From NCBI GenBank assembly GCA_902787185.1, contig CADAFP010000025.1:1-64000 (forward strand): 64,000 bases of DNA, in the 5' to 3' direction. Positions 32,997-42,086 of this stretch are shown piece by piece. The translations under genes and the position numbers were made by a program. The notes beneath the pieces are model-generated. The model made no database searches. It saw nothing but the letters and a program-made list of their open reading frames with translations, and had not been told where the DNA came from. Within the stretch, counting starts at the first letter, position 1. Each line of letters opens with the position of its first letter. The DNA comes from an uncultured Bacteroidales bacterium (lineage in GTDB: Bacteria > Bacteroidota > Bacteroidia > Bacteroidales > Muribaculaceae).

Positions 32997-34925
32997 ATGA
33001 AGAAGTTTTTACTTTTAGGTGCTGCCGCACTGATGGTTGCTTCAGCAAGCGCTCAAGTGAAGCGTTCAGCCACGACGACTGTCAACAACGCACCCAAGGT
33101 TGAGCGTCTCAACCTCAACTACGTGACTAAGGAAGCAAAGGTGGCTAATGGTGCCATCGCTCCCGCTCTCAGAGCCCCCAAGAAGGCCAACTATATTGAG
33201 CCTTTCTACTATCGTCCTGCTGGTGCTTTTTATTGCCCCATGATTGCCGTTGGCGGTGCTGGTGGTTATAGCTATGGCAATGATTTCGTTTTCTTCAAGC
33301 CCTATACCGATTATTTCTTCAGAACATTTGTCGATGGTGCTGATGAGAACACGACCTTTACTTGGGACGTATTCCATGGTTATCAGGGTGATTATGAGCC
33401 CGTTGATGGCAAGGATATCTATATCCAATATGGTCTGTCAACCCAGGATATGCCTATGTTCTATGCTATCGATGGTGACATTGATGATGCCAGCGCTGCT
33501 TGGTATCAGTACCAGATGACCGATTACACCATGGGTGGCACTCAAGACGCTCCCACCATTACGTCGCAGCAGCCTGTTCAGGGATGGGCTCTTCCCGAAC
33601 CCAGTGTGATCACCGATGAGGAAGGTATCGACTTCCTGCTGACCAGCAAGACCACCAACGGTGGTGGCCGCAATGCTAACCTTCGTTACGCTTGGACCGC
33701 TTATTACGGTGCCACTTCCTATGATGGCTTGAGCGATCAGGGTTGGTGGTTTGGTAAGAATGGTGAGCACATCGACGGTATGGCTCAGGTGTTTGAGAAA
33801 CCGACCAAGCCCTACGTGCTGAAGAAGGTTTACATGATGATGGGCGATGACCTGATGTGCGACGCTCCCGTTAAGTTGACCTGCAAGGTTTACCGTCTTG
33901 ACGAAGTTCCCGCTTATAACGATTCAATGGCTGTTGGTCTGCCCATCGTTCCTGGTGACCTGATCGTTACCGGTGAGGGTTACGTAACTCCTCAGACGGG
34001 TACCGACAAGAACGGTTTCGTTGAGTTCACCCTCTACGGTGTTGACGAGGATGATCCCGAGTTGACCTATGAGTACGCTCCCACGGTGGACTATCCCATC
34101 ATGGTCGTTGTCGATGGTTACAACGATCCCGAGGCCGAGGATCTGATTGACTTCACCGCTTACATCAGCGCTGATGATGAGGTTGATGAGGGTTACGGTG
34201 AGCTGGCTTACCTCAAGTATCCGCGCTACGTCGTTGAGATCAATGAGAACGGTGACACCGTTAAGGACGAAGAGGGTAACCCCGTTTATGACTTCACCGG
34301 TGAGTACTACTGGCGCGGTCTGAACAACTTCTTCCGCAGTGGTACGATGAAGACCGCTCTGTCGATCTTCATCGTTGCCGACCAGCCCTTCGTTATCTTC
34401 AACTACTCGTTTGAGGATGGTGAGCACAAGTTCCCCAACGAGGGCGGCGTAATGCAGCAGATTATCGAAGTTGAAGGCGAAGAGTATATGGCTGAGGGCA
34501 TCTCGTTCTGGTCATGGGTTTCCAGCGAGGACGGTGACTGGACGCTGACCTGCAACGGTAAGGATGAACTGCCCGATTGGCTCCACATCGAGTTGAGCGA
34601 CGTTGAGCAGGAAGAGGAGATCATGGGTTATGAGGTTCAGGCTGACGTAACCGCTGATCCTCTGCCCGCAGGCATGGCTTATCGTGAGGCCGTTGTTCGC
34701 TTCGAGATTCCTGGTGACTACATTGAGTACAAGTTCATGCAGGGTGAGTACATTCCCAATCGGTATGACGTTAACCGTGACGGTAGCGTGAACATCGCCG
34801 ACATTAACCTGGTTATCGATATAATCCTCTCCGGTACCTTCAACGCCAACGGTGATGTCAACGAAGACGGTAGTGTGAACATCAGCGACATCAACGAGGT
34901 GATTGCCTACATCCTCAGCCATTAA
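32997..34925 (+). CDS. Large secreted protein with C-terminal dockerin-like module (paralogue A)
   Basis: 642 residues. Signal peptide MKKFLLLGAAALMVASASAQ, then a low-complexity linker (APALRAPKK) and a long beta-rich body with many aromatic residues that I cannot assign to a family. Tyr/Trp-rich segments (YYRPAGAFYCPMIAV, GLSDQGWWFGKNGEHIDGM) might bind carbohydrate or protein. The C-terminus is a complete dockerin-like pair of calcium loops, DVNRDGSVNIADINLVID and DVNEDGSVNISDINEVI. A near-identical paralogue lies at 35657. It follows the SusC/SusD operon but after a terminator-like repeat, so its link to import is by position only. Confidence 0.8.
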   Translation: MKKFLLLGAAALMVASASAQVKRSATTTVNNAPKVERLNLNYVTKEAKVANGAIAPALRAPKKANYIEPFYYRPAGAFYCPMIAVGGAGGYSYGNDFVFFKPYTDYFFRTFVDGADENTTFTWDVFHGYQGDYEPVDGKDIYIQYGLSTQDMPMFYAIDGDIDDASAAWYQYQMTDYTMGGTQDAPTITSQQPVQGWALPEPSVITDEEGIDFLLTSKTTNGGGRNANLRYAWTAYYGATSYDGLSDQGWWFGKNGEHIDGMAQVFEKPTKPYVLKKVYMMMGDDLMCDAPVKLTCKVYRLDEVPAYNDSMAVGLPIVPGDLIVTGEGYVTPQTGTDKNGFVEFTLYGVDEDDPELTYEYAPTVDYPIMVVVDGYNDPEAEDLIDFTAYISADDEVDEGYGELAYLKYPRYVVEINENGDTVKDEEGNPVYDFTGEYYWRGLNNFFRSGTMKTALSIFIVADQPFVIFNYSFEDGEHKFPNEGGVMQQIIEVEGEEYMAEGISFWSWVSSEDGDWTLTCNGKDELPDWLHIELSDVEQEEEIMGYEVQADVTADPLPAGMAYREAVVRFEIPGDYIEYKFMQGEYIPNRYDVNRDGSVNIADINLVIDIILSGTFNANGDVNEDGSVNISDINEVIAYILSH

Positions 34926-35004
34926 GATGGTGAACAACCGCTTAGATGAGAAAATTTGAACTGACTATTATTACAGTTTCTTAACATATCATCTATTACC
35001 TGTA

Positions 35005-35038
35005 GAGACGGGGAACCTGATTGAAGGTTTCCCGTCTC
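35005..35038 (+). terminator. Terminator after paralogue A
   Basis: GAGACGGGGAACCT (35005-35018) and AGGTTTCCCGTCTC (35025-35038) form a strong stem. A closely similar hairpin ends paralogue B at 37620, so the terminator was duplicated with the gene. Confidence 0.7.
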
Positions 35039-35161
35039 GTCGTTTACAGGCAGCTACTGCCATTAATTGCCACAGGCGGCCACGCCAAGGCGAGGCCCTA
35101 CGCAAATACCGACTGGGGGCGGTTTAATCGGACATCAATCGTATTTTTTCCAGAATTTTTT

Positions 35162-35480
35162 ATTAGGGTGTCCGGTAAAAAATGCGCACGCGCCATCAAA
35201 GTATTGTAAATAAGATTATCAACTGCTGTTTCCCATAATAGGGCTTGGTCAAGCCTCGAAGAGGCAGATCGGGCAGTATGCCCGATTTCAAATGAGGAAC
35301 ACCATGCGAGTGGGTCGAAGGCCCACGAAGCTTGGTGCACTGCTGATGACTGTCAAGTGCGTCGAAGACGAACTTCAGCCATAGCAAAATGCCTGACTTC
35401 GAGGTTCTTGCATGGTCTTTCCCATTGAAATCGGTTCTCCGAACCGCTAACAACTTCGATGTTTTTTAGCGGACACTAAT
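35162..35480. mobile_element. Small inverted-repeat element (MITE or IS remnant)
   Basis: The ends ATTAGGGTGTCCGGTAAAAAA (left) and, read on the minus strand, ATTAGTGTCCGCTAAAAAA (right) are imperfect terminal inverted repeats. The interior (about 280 bp) has no intact gene; open frames on the minus strand are interrupted by stops. It holds a row of small perfect hairpins: GCCTC-GAA-GAGGC, ATCGGGC-AGTAT-GCCCGAT, GTGGG-TCGAAGG-CCCAC, CGTC-GAA-GACG and CGGTTC-TCC-GAACCG. It may derive from an insertion sequence whose transposase was lost. No clear target duplication is visible. This explains most of the 34926-35656 gap. Confidence 0.55.
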
Positions 35481-35581
35481 GTTTTTTTTGAAAGTGTAAA
35501 AAAATTAGACAGTTTTTGAAAAAAATCAGGTATAATATGAAAAACACGGCTTTTTGTCTTTCTTTTTTGCCCCAGACCATT

Positions 35582-35590
35582 TATATTTGC
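35582..35590 (+). promoter_or_regulatory. -7 box of paralogue B
   Basis: TATATTTGC matches TAnnTTTG, 66 nt upstream of the ATG. Candidate TTTG tracts upstream are not at the usual distance. Confidence 0.45.
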
Positions 35591-35656
35591 AAATGAGAAT
35601 ACATTCAGGGCAAAATCCTGTATTGGGCATGCTAATCTACTCAAAATATTGATGAT

Positions 35657-37576
35657 ATGAAAAAAGTATTACTTCTAACAGCCGCTGCACTGATGCTTAC
35701 TTCTGCCGCCGCTCAAGTGAAGCGTTCAGCCACGACGACACTCAACAACCCGCCTAAGGTTGAGCGTCTCAACCTCAACCGAGTGACCAAGGAGGCGAAG
35801 GTGGCCAATGGTCCCATTGCTCCTGCTCCCAGAGCCCCCCAGAAGGCCAACTATATTAAGCCTTTCTACTATCGTCCCGCCGGTGCTTATTATTGCCCCA
35901 TGATTGCCGTTAACGGCGTTGGTGGTTATAGCTATGGCAATGATTTCGTTCTCTTCAAGCCCTATACTGATTATTTCTTCAGAACATTTGTCGATGGTGC
36001 TGATGAGAACACCACCTATACATGGGACGTATACCATGGTTATCAGGGTGATTATGAGCCCGTTGATGGCAAGGATATCTATATCTATTATGGATTGTCA
36101 ACCCAAGATATGCCTATTTTCTATGCTATCGATGGTGGCATTGATGACCCGAATGCTGCTTGGTATCAGTATCAGATGGGCGTTCACAACACCTCGGGAG
36201 GTACAAGTATTACGACTGAGCAGCCTGTTCAGGCTTGGGCAATACCCGAGCCCAGTGTGGTCACCGATGAGGAAGGTATTGACTTCCTGCTGACCAGCAA
36301 GACTGTTGTCCCCGGTGGCCTCAATGGTGACCTTCGTTACAGCTGGACCGCTATTTACGGTGCAACGTCCCATGATGGCCTGAGCGATCAGGGCTGGTGG
36401 TTTGGTAAGAATGGTGAGCACATCGACGGTATGGCTCAGGTGTTTGAGAAGCCGACCAAGCCCTACGTGCTGAAGAAGGTTTACATGATGATGGGCAATG
36501 ACCTGATGTGTGACGCTCCCGTTAAGTTGACCTGCAAGGTTTACCGCCTTGACGAAGTTCCCGCTTACAACGATTCAGTATCCGTTGGTCTGCCCATCGT
36601 TCCTGGTGACCTGATCGTTACCGGTGAGGGTTTTGTGACTCCTCAGACGGGTTCCGACAAGAACGGTTTCGTTGAGTTTACCCTCTACGGTGTTGACGAG
36701 GATGACCCCGAGTTGACTTATGAGTACACTCCCACGGTGGACTATCCCATCATGGTCGTTGTCGATGGATACAACGACCCCGAGGCCGATGATCTGATTG
36801 ACTTCACCGCTTACATCAGCACTGATGATCAGGTTGATGAGGGTTACGGTGAGCTGGCTTACCTCAAGTATCCGCGTTATGTTGTTGAGATCAATGAGAA
36901 TGGTGACACCGTTAAGGATGATGAAGGTAACCCCGTTTATGACTTCACCGGTGAGTACTACTGGCGTGGCCTGAACAACTTCTTCCGCAGTGGTACGATG
37001 AAGACCGCTCTGTCGATCTTCATCGTTGCCGATCAGCCCTTCGTTACCTTCAACTACTCGTTTGAGGATGGTGAGTACCACTTCCCTGACGAGGGCGGCC
37101 CTATGCGGTGGATTATTCCATACGAAGACGAAGAGTATCGCGCTGAGGGCATCTCGTTCTGGTCATGGGTTCCCAGCGAGGATGGCGAATGGACGCTGAC
37201 CTGCAACGGTAAGGACGAGCTGCCCGATTGGCTCCACATCGAGTTGAGCGACGTTGAGCAGGAAGAGGAGATTTTGGGTTATGAGGTTCAGGCCGATGTG
37301 ATTGCAGATCCTCTTCCCGAGGGCATGGATTATCGTGAGGCTATTGTTCGCTTCGAGATTCCTGGTGACTACATTGAGTACAAGTTCACACAGGGTGACC
37401 ATTGGCCGCTTCCACCTCCCCCTCCCCCTGCCAACTATGACATGAACGGTGACGGCATTAGAAATATCGCCGACCTTGACCTGCTCATTGTACTGATTCT
37501 GAACGAAGCCATCGATGCGAACATCTCTGATATCAACGCTCTGATTGAAATCATCATCAAGCAGCAAAAACCGTAG
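35657..37576 (+). CDS. Large secreted protein, paralogue B, with degenerate dockerin-like end
   Basis: 639 residues, closely similar to paralogue A from the signal peptide to about residue 585. Most differences lie around residues 180-200 and 490-510 and at the C-terminus. There a Pro-rich linker (WPLPPPPPP) leads to one recognisable calcium loop (DMNGDGIRNIADLDLLI) and a shortened second half (DANISDINALIEI) lacking the acidic loop. The module may therefore no longer bind calcium or a partner. Function of the main body is unknown. It has its own -7 box and terminator, separated from paralogue A by the mobile element remnant. Confidence 0.8.
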   Translation: MKKVLLLTAAALMLTSAAAQVKRSATTTLNNPPKVERLNLNRVTKEAKVANGPIAPAPRAPQKANYIKPFYYRPAGAYYCPMIAVNGVGGYSYGNDFVLFKPYTDYFFRTFVDGADENTTYTWDVYHGYQGDYEPVDGKDIYIYYGLSTQDMPIFYAIDGGIDDPNAAWYQYQMGVHNTSGGTSITTEQPVQAWAIPEPSVVTDEEGIDFLLTSKTVVPGGLNGDLRYSWTAIYGATSHDGLSDQGWWFGKNGEHIDGMAQVFEKPTKPYVLKKVYMMMGNDLMCDAPVKLTCKVYRLDEVPAYNDSVSVGLPIVPGDLIVTGEGFVTPQTGSDKNGFVEFTLYGVDEDDPELTYEYTPTVDYPIMVVVDGYNDPEADDLIDFTAYISTDDQVDEGYGELAYLKYPRYVVEINENGDTVKDDEGNPVYDFTGEYYWRGLNNFFRSGTMKTALSIFIVADQPFVTFNYSFEDGEYHFPDEGGPMRWIIPYEDEEYRAEGISFWSWVPSEDGEWTLTCNGKDELPDWLHIELSDVEQEEEILGYEVQADVIADPLPEGMDYREAIVRFEIPGDYIEYKFTQGDHWPLPPPPPPANYDMNGDGIRNIADLDLLIVLILNEAIDANISDINALIEIIIKQQKP

Positions 37577-37619
37577 AGCTGCATTATACAGTTTTTTGAA
37601 TAACCACAATCACCTGTCA

Positions 37620-37651
37620 CGACGGGGAACCTGATGAAGGGTTTTCCGTCG
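37620..37651 (+). terminator. Terminator after paralogue B
   Basis: CGACGGGGAACCT pairs with AGGGTTTTCCGTCG, with a short loop. It is similar in sequence to the hairpin at 35005. Confidence 0.6.
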
Positions 37652-37688
37652 CGTCGTTGTGTGCTTGCCGATTTCTGCTCTCGTTGGA

Positions 37689-37721
37689 TTTGTATCATTC
37701 GGGGAATTTGTGTATCTTTGC
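37689..37721 (+). promoter_or_regulatory. Promoter of the TIGR04076 gene, overlapping its start
   Basis: TTTG at 37689-37692 and TATCTTTGC at 37713-37721, spaced 20 nt, a near-perfect Bacteroidetes promoter. The ATG is at 37725, so transcription should start at or next to the start codon. Confidence 0.7.
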
Positions 37722-37724
37722 GCT

Positions 37725-38072
37725 ATGAACGAGAACGATAACAAAATCACCTTGAAGCCGGTGCGCATCACGGCCATGCGTCAGACCGTCTATCGCGACC
37801 TGATGGAGCGCTACGAGAATCCCATTCTGCACACCTGTGACATCAGCGTCGGGCAGACCTTCATTTCTACCGACGGCCAGTGTCCCCCGGGCTTGTGTGA
37901 GAGTGCATGGCAGTCGATGCAGCCCTTTGTCGAAGCCTTGGCGAGAGGCGAAGGCAATTTCTTTGACGGGTGGATGAAGAATCCCCATTCCGCCATGATT
38001 TCATGCAACGACGGTTTTCGTCCCCTCTCGTTCTATATAGAAACCATAGATGAACAATCATCTGATAATTGA
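37725..38072 (+). CDS. TIGR04076 family protein
   Basis: The ATG at 37725 is chosen because the family's first strand (KPVRITAMRQTVYRDL) must be included and the upstream frame reads through the promoter. 115 residues, no signal peptide. The pattern with several cysteines, PPGLCESAWQSMQPFV and MISCNDGFRPLSFYIE, matches TIGR04076 proteins as I recall them; their role is unknown, and the Cys residues suggest metal or cluster binding. The stop codon lies 9 nt before the engB ATG. Confidence 0.65.
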   Translation: MNENDNKITLKPVRITAMRQTVYRDLMERYENPILHTCDISVGQTFISTDGQCPPGLCESAWQSMQPFVEALARGEGNFFDGWMKNPHSAMISCNDGFRPLSFYIETIDEQSSDN

Positions 38073-38081
38073 CAATTGAAT

Positions 38082-38687
38082 ATGAAGATTACCAGTGCCG
38101 AATTCAAGATCAGCAACAGCGACTACCGCAAGTGCCCCGAGACCACACTGCCTGAGTATGCCTTCATCGGGCGCAGCAACGTCGGTAAATCGTCGCTCAT
38201 CAATATGCTTACTGGGCGCAAGGCGCTTGCCAAGACCAGTGCCACGCCAGGCAAGACGTTACTCATCAACCACTTTCTCATCAACGGCGAGTGGTACATC
38301 GTGGATTTGCCTGGCTACGGTTACGCCAAGCGCAGCAAGGAGGAGCGTGACAAGTTGTGGCGCATGATTCAGGGTTATGTGTTGGGACGTGAGCAGATGA
38401 CCAACCTCTTTGTCCTTGTTGATAGCCGCATCAAGCCGCAGAAGATTGATCTCGAGTTCATGGAGTGGCTGGGAGAACACGGCGTGCCCTTCTCCATCGT
38501 GTTCACCAAGATGGACAAGCTCGGCAAGGTCGCAGGCCCTGCCGCCGTCGAGGATTACAAGAAAGTGCTGCTCAAGACCTGGGAGGAGCTGCCTCCCGTT
38601 TTCATGACCTCGAGCGAGGATGCCCGAGGCCGCGATGAACTGCTTGGCTACATCGACACAATCAATAAAGAATTAAAACAACAATGA
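38082..38687 (+). CDS. engB: Ribosome biogenesis GTP-binding protein YihA/YsxC/EngB
   Basis: 201 residues; the ATG at 38082 is used rather than an upstream TTG. G motifs: G1 [10 protein letters not shown]2 region SATPGKT, G3 DLPGYGYA, G4 TKMD, and G5 near TSSEDARG. It assists late assembly of the large ribosomal subunit. Its last codon overlaps the ATG of the glycosidase gene by 4 nt (ATGA), so that gene is probably cotranscribed and coupled. Confidence 0.93.
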   Translation: MKITSAEFKISNSDYRKCPETTLPEYAFIGRSNVGKSSLINMLTGRKALAKTSATPGKTLLINHFLINGEWYIVDLPGYGYAKRSKEERDKLWRMIQGYVLGREQMTNLFVLVDSRIKPQKIDLEFMEWLGEHGVPFSIVFTKMDKLGKVAGPAAVEDYKKVLLKTWEELPPVFMTSSEDARGRDELLGYIDTINKELKQQ

Positions 38688-41092
38688 GACGAATAACGAT
38701 ACTCCTGATTTCGGCGCTTGTCGCTGTAACCTCCCTGGCCCAAAGCCACCTCGAGGTAACCCTTAGCGAGGGCTGGCAATTCTCGCGTGATAAAGTCAAC
38801 TGGCAAGAGGTGACCGTGCCCCACGACTGGGCCATCAGCGGCCCCTTTGATAAAAAATGGGACCTGCAGGTTGTCGCCATCAAGGAGAACGGCGAGAACG
38901 TCGCCACCGAGAAGTCGGGCCGTTCAGGAGCCCTGCCATGGATAGGCATGGGCTATTATAAGACCACGTTCACGGTGCCGGTGGGTTACAAGCGCGTTCA
39001 ACTCATGTTTGACGGTGCCATGGCCGATCCGCACGTCTATGTCAACGGACAGTTGGCAGGCCATTGGGCATATGGCTACAATGCCTTCATTGTCGATGCC
39101 ACCCCCTATATCCATAGTGATGGCTTGGCCAATGACCTGGAGGTGCGTCTCGAGAACAAGGAAGAGAGCAACCGCTGGTATCCTGGCGGCGGCATTTACC
39201 GTCCTGTGAAACTGGTGATGACTCAAGGCTTTAACGTTTTGGACACTTGGGGGATGTATGTGCGCACACTCAGTATTGATAACGACAAGGCCACGCTGCA
39301 CATCGAGCATCAACTCGATGCCGGCAGTTCGCTTGACTGGCAATATGAGTTGGAAATTACTTTGACCGACGCCTCGGGTAGGGTAGTGGCCACAAAACGG
39401 ACTACTCCCGACGGCATGGGTCACTTTGCCACACAGTTGATGGTGGACAGCCCTGCACTGTGGTCTCCCGAGTCACCTAATCTTTATCAAATCATGACCG
39501 TGTTGAAGTGTGAGGGTAAGGAGGTGGACCGCCAGACTCAAAAAGTGGGCATCCGCACGGTGTCCTTCAGCAAGGAGGGCGGTTTCCAACTCAACGGTGT
39601 GCGCCGCAGCATCAAGGGCGTCTGCCTGCACCATGACTTGGGTCCGCTGGGTGCCGCCATCAACAAGACGGCCCTCATCCGCCAAATCGAGATGATGAAA
39701 GCCATGGGCGCCGATGCCATCCGCACGAGCCACAACATGCCCTCGACGATGCAGATGGAAGTCTGCGACAGCCTGGGCATGATGGTCATGGCCGAGAGCT
39801 TTGACGGCTGGAAAGAGCCAAAAGTGCGCAACGGCTACGGCAGCTACTGGGACGAGTGGTGGCAGCAGGACATCCGCAACCTGGTGCTCAATCACCGCAA
39901 TCATCCCAGCATCATCATGTGGAGCGTGGGCAACGAAATCCCCGAGCAGTGGAAGCCCGAGGGAGTGAAGCGCTACAAGGACCTCATCGCCTTGTGCCAC
40001 CAGTATGACCCCTCGCGAATGGTGACCTGCGGCATGGACCAGGCCGACGGCGCCATCTGGTGCGGCTTTGCCCAGGTGGCCGACGTGCCAGGCTACAACT
40101 ACCGCCTCCACAAATATGAGGAAATGATTCAACGACTGCCGCAGGGCTTTATCCTGGGTAGCGAGACGGCATCCACTGTCAGCAGCCGCGGCTGTTATCG
40201 TTTCCCCGATACCATCACCACCAACAAGGCTTGGCCCGACGGCCAGTGCTCTGGCTATGACGTGGAGCACTGTTGGTGGAGCAACCTGCCCGATGATGAC
40301 TGGAAGATGCAGGACGACTACGACTGGACCGTGGGTGAGTTTGTCTGGACGGGCTATGACTATCTGGGTGAACCTACGCCCTATGACGAATATTGGCCCT
40401 CACGCAGCAGTTACTTCGGCATCTGTGACCTCGCTGGACTGCCCAAGGACCGTTACTACCTGTACCGCAGCCACTGGAACAAGCAGGAGCACACCATCCA
40501 CCTGCTGCCGCACTGGACGTGGCCCGACCGTGTGGGGAAGGTCACTCCCGTCTATTGCTACACCGACTATCCCAGCGCCGAGCTCTTTGTCAACGGCAAG
40601 AGCCAGGGACGCATCACCAAGAGCGACACCGCCCGCCTGGACCGCTACCGCCTGCGTTGGCGCGACGTGGTTTATCAGCCGGGAGAGTTGAAGGTGGTCG
40701 TCTATGACGAGCAAGGCAATAGGGCAGGGCAGCAGATTGTGCGCACTGCCGGCAAGCCTAAGCGTCTGTTGCTCGAACCTGAGCGCAAGACCATCAAGGC
40801 CGACGGCAATGACCTCGCCTATGTCACCGTGAGCCTTGTGGACAAGAACGGCACCCTGTGCCCCGACGCTGCCAACCGCTTGGAATTCAGTGTGACCGGT
40901 GCTGGCAGCTACAAGGCGTCATGCAACGGCGATGCCACCTCACTGGAGCCGTTCACCCAGCCACACATGAGTCTGTTCCACGGGCAGCTGGTTGTCGTCT
41001 GCCAGGCTGGCAAGCAGCCCGGAGTGATGACGCTCACCGTCAGGGACCGTGACACCGGCATGAAGTCCAGCGTCAAGATTAACGTCAAGTGA
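38684..41092 (+). CDS. Glycoside hydrolase family 2 (beta-galactosidase-like)
   Basis: 802 residues. Signal peptide (ending TSLAQSHL), sugar-binding jelly-roll ([34 protein letters not shown]), immunoglobulin-like domain (about 190-295) and TIM barrel. The acid/base is Glu418 in WSVGNEIPE and the nucleophile is likely Glu494 in LGSETAST. C-terminal DUF4982/Ig-like domains follow ([24 protein letters not shown]). Exported to the periplasm or surface. The substrate could be beta-galactosides or related linkages. Its overlap with engB is unusual for a polysaccharide enzyme and it has no SusC/SusD neighbour. Confidence 0.87.
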   Translation: MRRITILLISALVAVTSLAQSHLEVTLSEGWQFSRDKVNWQEVTVPHDWAISGPFDKKWDLQVVAIKENGENVATEKSGRSGALPWIGMGYYKTTFTVPVGYKRVQLMFDGAMADPHVYVNGQLAGHWAYGYNAFIVDATPYIHSDGLANDLEVRLENKEESNRWYPGGGIYRPVKLVMTQGFNVLDTWGMYVRTLSIDNDKATLHIEHQLDAGSSLDWQYELEITLTDASGRVVATKRTTPDGMGHFATQLMVDSPALWSPESPNLYQIMTVLKCEGKEVDRQTQKVGIRTVSFSKEGGFQLNGVRRSIKGVCLHHDLGPLGAAINKTALIRQIEMMKAMGADAIRTSHNMPSTMQMEVCDSLGMMVMAESFDGWKEPKVRNGYGSYWDEWWQQDIRNLVLNHRNHPSIIMWSVGNEIPEQWKPEGVKRYKDLIALCHQYDPSRMVTCGMDQADGAIWCGFAQVADVPGYNYRLHKYEEMIQRLPQGFILGSETASTVSSRGCYRFPDTITTNKAWPDGQCSGYDVEHCWWSNLPDDDWKMQDDYDWTVGEFVWTGYDYLGEPTPYDEYWPSRSSYFGICDLAGLPKDRYYLYRSHWNKQEHTIHLLPHWTWPDRVGKVTPVYCYTDYPSAELFVNGKSQGRITKSDTARLDRYRLRWRDVVYQPGELKVVVYDEQGNRAGQQIVRTAGKPKRLLLEPERKTIKADGNDLAYVTVSLVDKNGTLCPDAANRLEFSVTGAGSYKASCNGDATSLEPFTQPHMSLFHGQLVVVCQAGKQPGVMTLTVRDRDTGMKSSVKINVK

Positions 41093-41137
41093 AATCAACT
41101 CAGAGCATAATAATACGCTAATAATCAGACAGAAACG

Positions 41138-42007
41138 ATGAAAAAATATATTGTTATTACCCTCTTGCTCGCATTCATGATGGCGCCGGCCACAATGGAT
41201 GCCCGCAAGAAGAAGGACAAAAAACTGGAGAAACGCGGAGTGAACGTCGAGAATGTCATCGCCGACGTTGACCAGCCCATGCGTGAGGTGGAAATCACCA
41301 ACCCCGCGCGGCAACTCTATGGCGAATGGGATATCGTGATGATGCGCAAGAAGCAGGTCTATACCATTGAACGCGCATACCTCTACCTCGATTTTGCCGG
41401 CGGCAACAAGGTGTATGGCTGCAACGGCTGCAACACCATCAACGGCCAGTTCGCTCAGAGTGGTAACGACATCAAGTTTAGCGACTTTGTCTCCACGGGC
41501 GAGTCGTGCCGCAACGTCACGAGCGAGAAGACCATCATGCACACCCTTGCCGAGGTGCGTCATTTCACCCTTGAGGCGCAATACAATGCCCAGTATCTCA
41601 ACCTGATGAATGCCAAGGGGACCGTGCTGATGGTGCTCAAGCGACATAACCTCGACGCCATGAACGGCGCTTGGCTTGTCAAGGAGCTTGAGAGCGAGAA
41701 CGTGAGCCAGCACAATATGCGCATGGTCATCGACGCCGAGATGCAGACCATCCACGGCGACACGGGTTGCAACATCATCAACGGTGTCATCACCCTTGAT
41801 CCCACCAAGGACATGGCAATCCAGTTCGAGGACCTGCAGTCGGGAGAGCATGACTGTGAGGCTATAGACTATGAGACGGCCTTGCTGCTTGCACTGGAGC
41901 GCACGGAGTCCTGCAAGCGCATTAATCAGAACGAGATGGCGCTGCTCGACAACAAGGGCGCCATTGTCATTGTCCTGCAACGCATCAACCTGCGCCAGCA
42001 AAACTGA
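41138..42007 (+). CDS. Exported protein with two META/HslJ-like domains
   Basis: 289 residues with a signal peptide (ending PATMDARKK) and a very basic start of the mature chain. The first META-like repeat (about 55-165) has YGEWDIVMM, GCNGCNTINGQF and the Cys-containing FSDFVSTGESCRN. The second (about 175-285) has NGAWLVKELESEN and GDTGCNIINGVI. META domains are found in HslJ and related outer-membrane or periplasmic proteins of unclear role. The duplication within one chain is visible by eye. It ends at a strong terminator. Confidence 0.75.
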   Translation: MKKYIVITLLLAFMMAPATMDARKKKDKKLEKRGVNVENVIADVDQPMREVEITNPARQLYGEWDIVMMRKKQVYTIERAYLYLDFAGGNKVYGCNGCNTINGQFAQSGNDIKFSDFVSTGESCRNVTSEKTIMHTLAEVRHFTLEAQYNAQYLNLMNAKGTVLMVLKRHNLDAMNGAWLVKELESENVSQHNMRMVIDAEMQTIHGDTGCNIINGVITLDPTKDMAIQFEDLQSGEHDCEAIDYETALLLALERTESCKRINQNEMALLDNKGAIVIVLQRINLRQQN

Positions 42008-42028
42008 TTGCTGTCAATACCAAAAAGT

Positions 42029-42063
42029 AAACGCACCTCGCCAGTTAGCGCCGAGGTGCGTTT
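42029..42063. terminator. Terminator between the META-domain and the secreted-protein genes
   Basis: AAACGCACCTCG (42029-42040) pairs perfectly with CGAGGTGCGTTT (42052-42063). Convergent genes on both sides can use it. Confidence 0.8.
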
Positions 42064-42086
42064 CTTCTTGTATGATGACGTGTGTT

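Noticed and set aside
35098-35453. Two ~80-codon minus-strand frames in the inverted-repeat element as a small transposase
   Set aside because: Neither shows a DDE or HUH motif, and the likely ancestral frame is interrupted by stops; treated as a non-coding remnant.
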